Assembly: GCA_902766005.1 (NCBI GenBank)
Contig: CACXCB010000150.1
Coordinates: 1 to 45,239 of the forward strand
Length of the DNA: 45,239 nt
DNA from: an uncultured Erysipelotrichaceae bacterium
GTDB lineage: Bacteria; Bacillota_I; Bacilli_A; Erysipelotrichales; Erysipelotrichaceae
Reading direction: 5' to 3'
A program made the translations under genes and the position numbers. This document shows positions 42,453 through 45,239 of this stretch, one piece after another. Every line of letters starts with the position of its first letter. Position 1 is the first letter of the stretch. The notes below the pieces were generated by a model. The model saw only the letters and a program-made list of their open reading frames with translations. It made no database searches and was not told the DNA's origin.

Positions 42453-43835
42453 ATGTTAAATGCATTTTTAAAAGACAGGATGGCAGATGCAAAACAACTC
42501 GTTGAGGCTTTAAGTGAAAACTACGCATATGTATCTGTATTAGGGTCTTACAATAAAACAAAAGAAATCCATTCCGGTACCAAGAATACTTCCATAGATG
42601 AAAAGGAAGATGAATGCGGTTTTGTAATTAGGATGTTTGATGGAAAACATTACTGCGAGTATGCGGTGAATGATATTCGCGGTATTACTTCACGAGAGAT
42701 CATTGAAGCTGCAGCGATGCCTGAGATGCATCAGGATTATGTGGATGCAGGGGCACTGGAAGAAGAGGAACTGGTAAAATCTTTTGCCCGCGAAGATGCC
42801 CATCCGCTCAAAGATGAAGAGATATTGGAAAAACTGGAAAACATCCGTTATTTCTGTGAAAACCAGGATGAAAGAGTAATCAATGTCACTGTTGGATACA
42901 CAAAAAGAGAAGTATCAAAAATATTCGTTTCGAAGAAAAAATGCCTGGATCAGTACTACACCTGGATCAATGCCAGACTGCTTGTGACTGTCAGAGAGAA
43001 TGATGTCATTCAAAGAGCCTATAAAACAATGAATGAAGCAGATTCCCTGCTCGCACTCGATGAACTGGATGAAATTAAGGCAAGCACAACAGATCTGGCT
43101 GTACGCCTGTTAAAGGCAACAGCGATCGAACCGGGTGAATATGATATTATCACCGATCCTACCATTTCCGGACTGATCGCCCATGAAGCATTCGGTCACG
43201 GTGTGGAAATGGACATGTTTGTCAAACACAGAGCAAAGGCGGCGGATTATATCGGTAAGAAAGTGGCCAGCGATCTGATTAATATGCATGACGGTGCTGC
43301 TGCTACCCTGAGTGCAGCATCCTACTTTTTTGATGATGACGGCATATTGGCACATGATACGGAAATTATCCGGAACGGCATATTACAGACAGGCATTTCC
43401 GATGCTTTGAGTGCATTGCAGCTTAAAACAGAACCGACAGGCAATGGCAGAAGAGAATCTTATAAAAGGAAATCCTATACCCGCATGACGAATACGTTTT
43501 TCCTTCCGGGAGAATCCAAAGTAGAGGATATGTTTCAATCTGTAAAACACGGCTATTATCTCTGTGATACGGATAACGGCATGGAAGATCCGAAAAACTG
43601 GCAGATCCAGTGTACTGCAGCGTATGGCTTGGAAATCAGGGATGGCAAGTTTACTGGTAAAATTGTTGCGCCGGTAGTCATCAGCGGGTTTGTACTCGAT
43701 CTTTTGAACTCGGTTTCAATGGTATCTGATGAATACAAGGTGATCGGAAGCGGTATGTGCGGTAAAGGCCATAAGGAATGGGTGTATGTCTCCGATGGAG
43801 GCCCGTATATGAAAGCGAGGGCAAAACTGGGATGA
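42453..43835 (+). CDS. tldD: Metalloprotease subunit TldD
   Basis: TldD and TldE form a heterodimeric protease that degrades unfolded or modified peptides and matures some RiPPs. The 460-residue protein carries the metal site HEAFGH (in LIAHEAFGHGVEMD), the late cysteine of GMCGKGHKEW, and the closing VSDGGPYMKARAKLG. These mark it as TldD, the catalytic half. AAAGGAG precedes the start. The TldE start overlaps its stop. No peptide precursor gene was recognised nearby. Confidence 0.93.
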   Translation: MLNAFLKDRMADAKQLVEALSENYAYVSVLGSYNKTKEIHSGTKNTSIDEKEDECGFVIRMFDGKHYCEYAVNDIRGITSREIIEAAAMPEMHQDYVDAGALEEEELVKSFAREDAHPLKDEEILEKLENIRYFCENQDERVINVTVGYTKREVSKIFVSKKKCLDQYYTWINARLLVTVRENDVIQRAYKTMNEADSLLALDELDEIKASTTDLAVRLLKATAIEPGEYDIITDPTISGLIAHEAFGHGVEMDMFVKHRAKAADYIGKKVASDLINMHDGAAATLSAASYFFDDDGILAHDTEIIRNGILQTGISDALSALQLKTEPTGNGRRESYKRKSYTRMTNTFFLPGESKVEDMFQSVKHGYYLCDTDNGMEDPKNWQIQCTAAYGLEIRDGKFTGKIVAPVVISGFVLDLLNSVSMVSDEYKVIGSGMCGKGHKEWVYVSDGGPYMKARAKLG

Positions 43836-45118
43836 TGAAAACAGAAGAAATCAGAAAACTTCTCCAAACCAATTCGGAAGTTTCTGCTTATGAAATAGAA
43901 ACCGTTGAGAATGAGGGCAGACAGCTCTACTTTGTTATGGGAAAACTCGAAACAAACAGGGTGGTGAACAGCGAAGAAATACAAGTTACGGTATACCATG
44001 ATTTTGAAGAATACCGCGGATCCTCATCTTTTAATGTCGTGGCAAGCGATGATGCCGAAAGCATTCTGAAAAAAACAGAAGATTGTATTGTCAAGGCAAA
44101 GAAAGTGAAAAATCCGTATTATCCGCTTGCACAGGATCAGGAAAGTGTTGTTTCGGATCTTGAAAAAAAGGTAGATACAAATGATGCTTTGCAGAAAGTA
44201 TCCGATGCAATATTCGACGCAGATCATTTTGAAAACCAGTCTTTAAATGCAGTGGAGATTTTCATGGACATATATCATTTCAGCTTCCTTAACAGTAACG
44301 GTATCAGTCACCGATACGACAAGGTATCCATGTTTATTGAAGCCATTCCAAGCTATAAGGGGGAAACCGGTGAATATGAGTTGTACTATTCCACAAGAAA
44401 AGGAAACTTCTCTGCAGATGACCTGCAAAAAGAAATGGAAGAGGCATTAAAAAATGTCAGATATCGTGCCGAAGCAAAACGTATCGATGAAATCGATCTT
44501 CCTAAAGATATTCCTGTTTATGTCAAAGGGGAAATGACAGGACAGCTCATGTGGTATTTTGCCGATCAGCTTTCCTATCAGAATGTCTATTTCCATACCA
44601 ACCATTTTAATGCCGGTGATAAAATCAGCGATAAACCGTTCTCTTTGACGCTGAAGGGAGAAGTCGCAGGAGCGACTGCTTCTTCACCTGTGGATGAATA
44701 CGGCCTTCGTCTTCATGAGACAAAAGTCATAAATCATGGTATTGCAGTGCAAAGGTGGGGTGATTTGCGTTATGGCAGCTACCTGAAAGAAGAAAAGATT
44801 ACCGGTGCCTATCCGGTTCTTGTCATGGATGAATATGAAGCTGTATCACCGGAGGAATTCAATCAGCCTCATATTACCATTCTTCATTTTTCCGCTCCCC
44901 AGCTGGATGAATCCAGCGGATATTTTGGCGGGGAAGTACGCCTTGCCTTGTATGAAAACGGAGATGAGGTAATACCTCTAAGCGGCTTTTCCATCAGCGG
45001 CAATATCTTTGATACAATCAAAGATGCAGGTTATTCTGAAAAAAACTGCATGTATAACGGCTGGCACTGTTTCCATGGGCCTGAATACATGATACTGAAA
45101 CATCTGTCAATTCATTAA
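43832..45118 (+). CDS. tldE: TldE/PmbA-type partner subunit
   Basis: This is the non-catalytic partner of TldD, with the same overall fold but no HExxxH. The 428-residue protein has YSTRKGNFSADDLQKEMEEA, a C-terminal half containing DLRYGSYLKEEKITGAYPVL, and FSAPQLDESSGYFGGEVRLA. It starts at ATG 43832, which overlaps the tldD stop (ATGA); the next ATG at 43835 is equally possible. An in-frame reading from 43778 lies inside tldD and lacks a ribosome site. A structured 97-bp element begins at its stop codon. Confidence 0.9.
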   Translation: MMKTEEIRKLLQTNSEVSAYEIETVENEGRQLYFVMGKLETNRVVNSEEIQVTVYHDFEEYRGSSSFNVVASDDAESILKKTEDCIVKAKKVKNPYYPLAQDQESVVSDLEKKVDTNDALQKVSDAIFDADHFENQSLNAVEIFMDIYHFSFLNSNGISHRYDKVSMFIEAIPSYKGETGEYELYYSTRKGNFSADDLQKEMEEALKNVRYRAEAKRIDEIDLPKDIPVYVKGEMTGQLMWYFADQLSYQNVYFHTNHFNAGDKISDKPFSLTLKGEVAGATASSPVDEYGLRLHETKVINHGIAVQRWGDLRYGSYLKEEKITGAYPVLVMDEYEAVSPEEFNQPHITILHFSAPQLDESSGYFGGEVRLALYENGDEVIPLSGFSISGNIFDTIKDAGYSEKNCMYNGWHCFHGPEYMILKHLSIH

Positions 45119-45211
45119 GCATTTCAAAATAAATCCCGGTCATTGACCCGGGCAATGGCGTAAACCCAAAACTTATGGGGGATACGCCTTTTTTATTGCC
45201 GAAATGCTTAA
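45115..45211 (+). repeat. 97-bp structured element with perfect 11-bp terminal inverted repeats; includes a terminator
   Basis: TTAAGCATTTC (45115-45125) and GAAATGCTTAA (45201-45211) are perfect inverted repeats. Inside, GGCAATGGCGTA (45151-45162) is contiguous and pairs with TACGCC (45183-45188) and ATTGCC (45195-45200), which are separated by six T's. CCCGG (45135-45139) and CCGGG (45148-45152) form another small stem that competes slightly. The inner GGCGTA...TACGCC-TTTTTT stem is an intrinsic terminator for tldDE. The whole may be a MITE-like insertion or a folded RNA. The window ends 28 bases later. Confidence 0.6.
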
Positions 45212-45239
45212 AAAATTATCAAAAGTAGTATAGGCATAT

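Overview
The window looks like chromosomal DNA of a low-GC, anaerobic, probably gut- or oral-associated member of the Bacillota, most likely in or near the Erysipelotrichales. This is inferred from strong AGGAGG-type ribosome binding sites, compact operons, many short-stem/U-run terminators, an anaerobic NrdG, a flavodoxin, and small Clostridia/Erysipelotrichia families (DUF3793, DUF3842, DUF6110-like). No rRNA, tRNA, CRISPR array or prophage was seen. Almost all of the DNA is coding, and no gene-free stretch exceeds about 300 bases.

Left part (1-12.4 kb, + strand): a storage-polysaccharide operon glgB-glgP-pulA continues with a 1-nt gap into a SecA ATPase gene, followed by a cytidylate-kinase-like gene. 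Next come a GH1 6-phospho-beta-glucosidase and a CaCA-type cation exchanger behind a yybP-ykoY-like (Mn2+) riboswitch. Glucose-1-phosphate released by GlgP can be used by the phosphoglucomutase at 26.8 kb.

Middle (12.4-25 kb, mostly - strand): a hydrolase/GNAT/hydrolase operon is followed by the most unusual region. This is a tightly overlapping six-gene operon (19000 down to 14611) headed by a TetR regulator with a perfect palindromic operator. Its enzymes resemble, by eye, tetrapyrrole-modifying families: a flavin-reductase-like protein with a PCP_red-like C-terminus, a protein resembling ferredoxin-dependent bilin/red chlorophyll catabolite reductases, a DVR/NmrA-like atypical SDR, and a DUF1295 (steroid 5-alpha-reductase-like) membrane protein, plus an unknown membrane protein. 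A divergent MATE pump lies next to it. I propose an anaerobic reductive pathway for a polyunsaturated ring compound (linear or cyclic tetrapyrrole, or possibly a steroid). The assignment is motif-level inference. Then come pta, two small proteins, alr and an integral membrane protein.

Right part (25-45 kb): an ADP-ribosylglycohydrolase; an SGNH hydrolase; an operon pgm-pepT-nrdG-ABC ATPase-FtsX-like permease; an ECF transporter S component with a promoter-overlapping dyad; NUDIX and DUF3842 genes; two neighbouring transcription units (DUF3793-flavodoxin, and DUF6110-like/P1B-type ATPase) that share a GTTAGTTAnAnCTAAC operator, probably for an iron-dependent DtxR-type regulator; an IS1341-type TnpB element with a well-folded candidate omega-RNA; a nitroreductase; a membrane-anchored polysaccharide deacetylase; a repeat protein; an orphan FakA-middle-domain protein; and tldD-tldE. 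The window ends in a 97-bp structured element with perfect 11-bp terminal inverted repeats.
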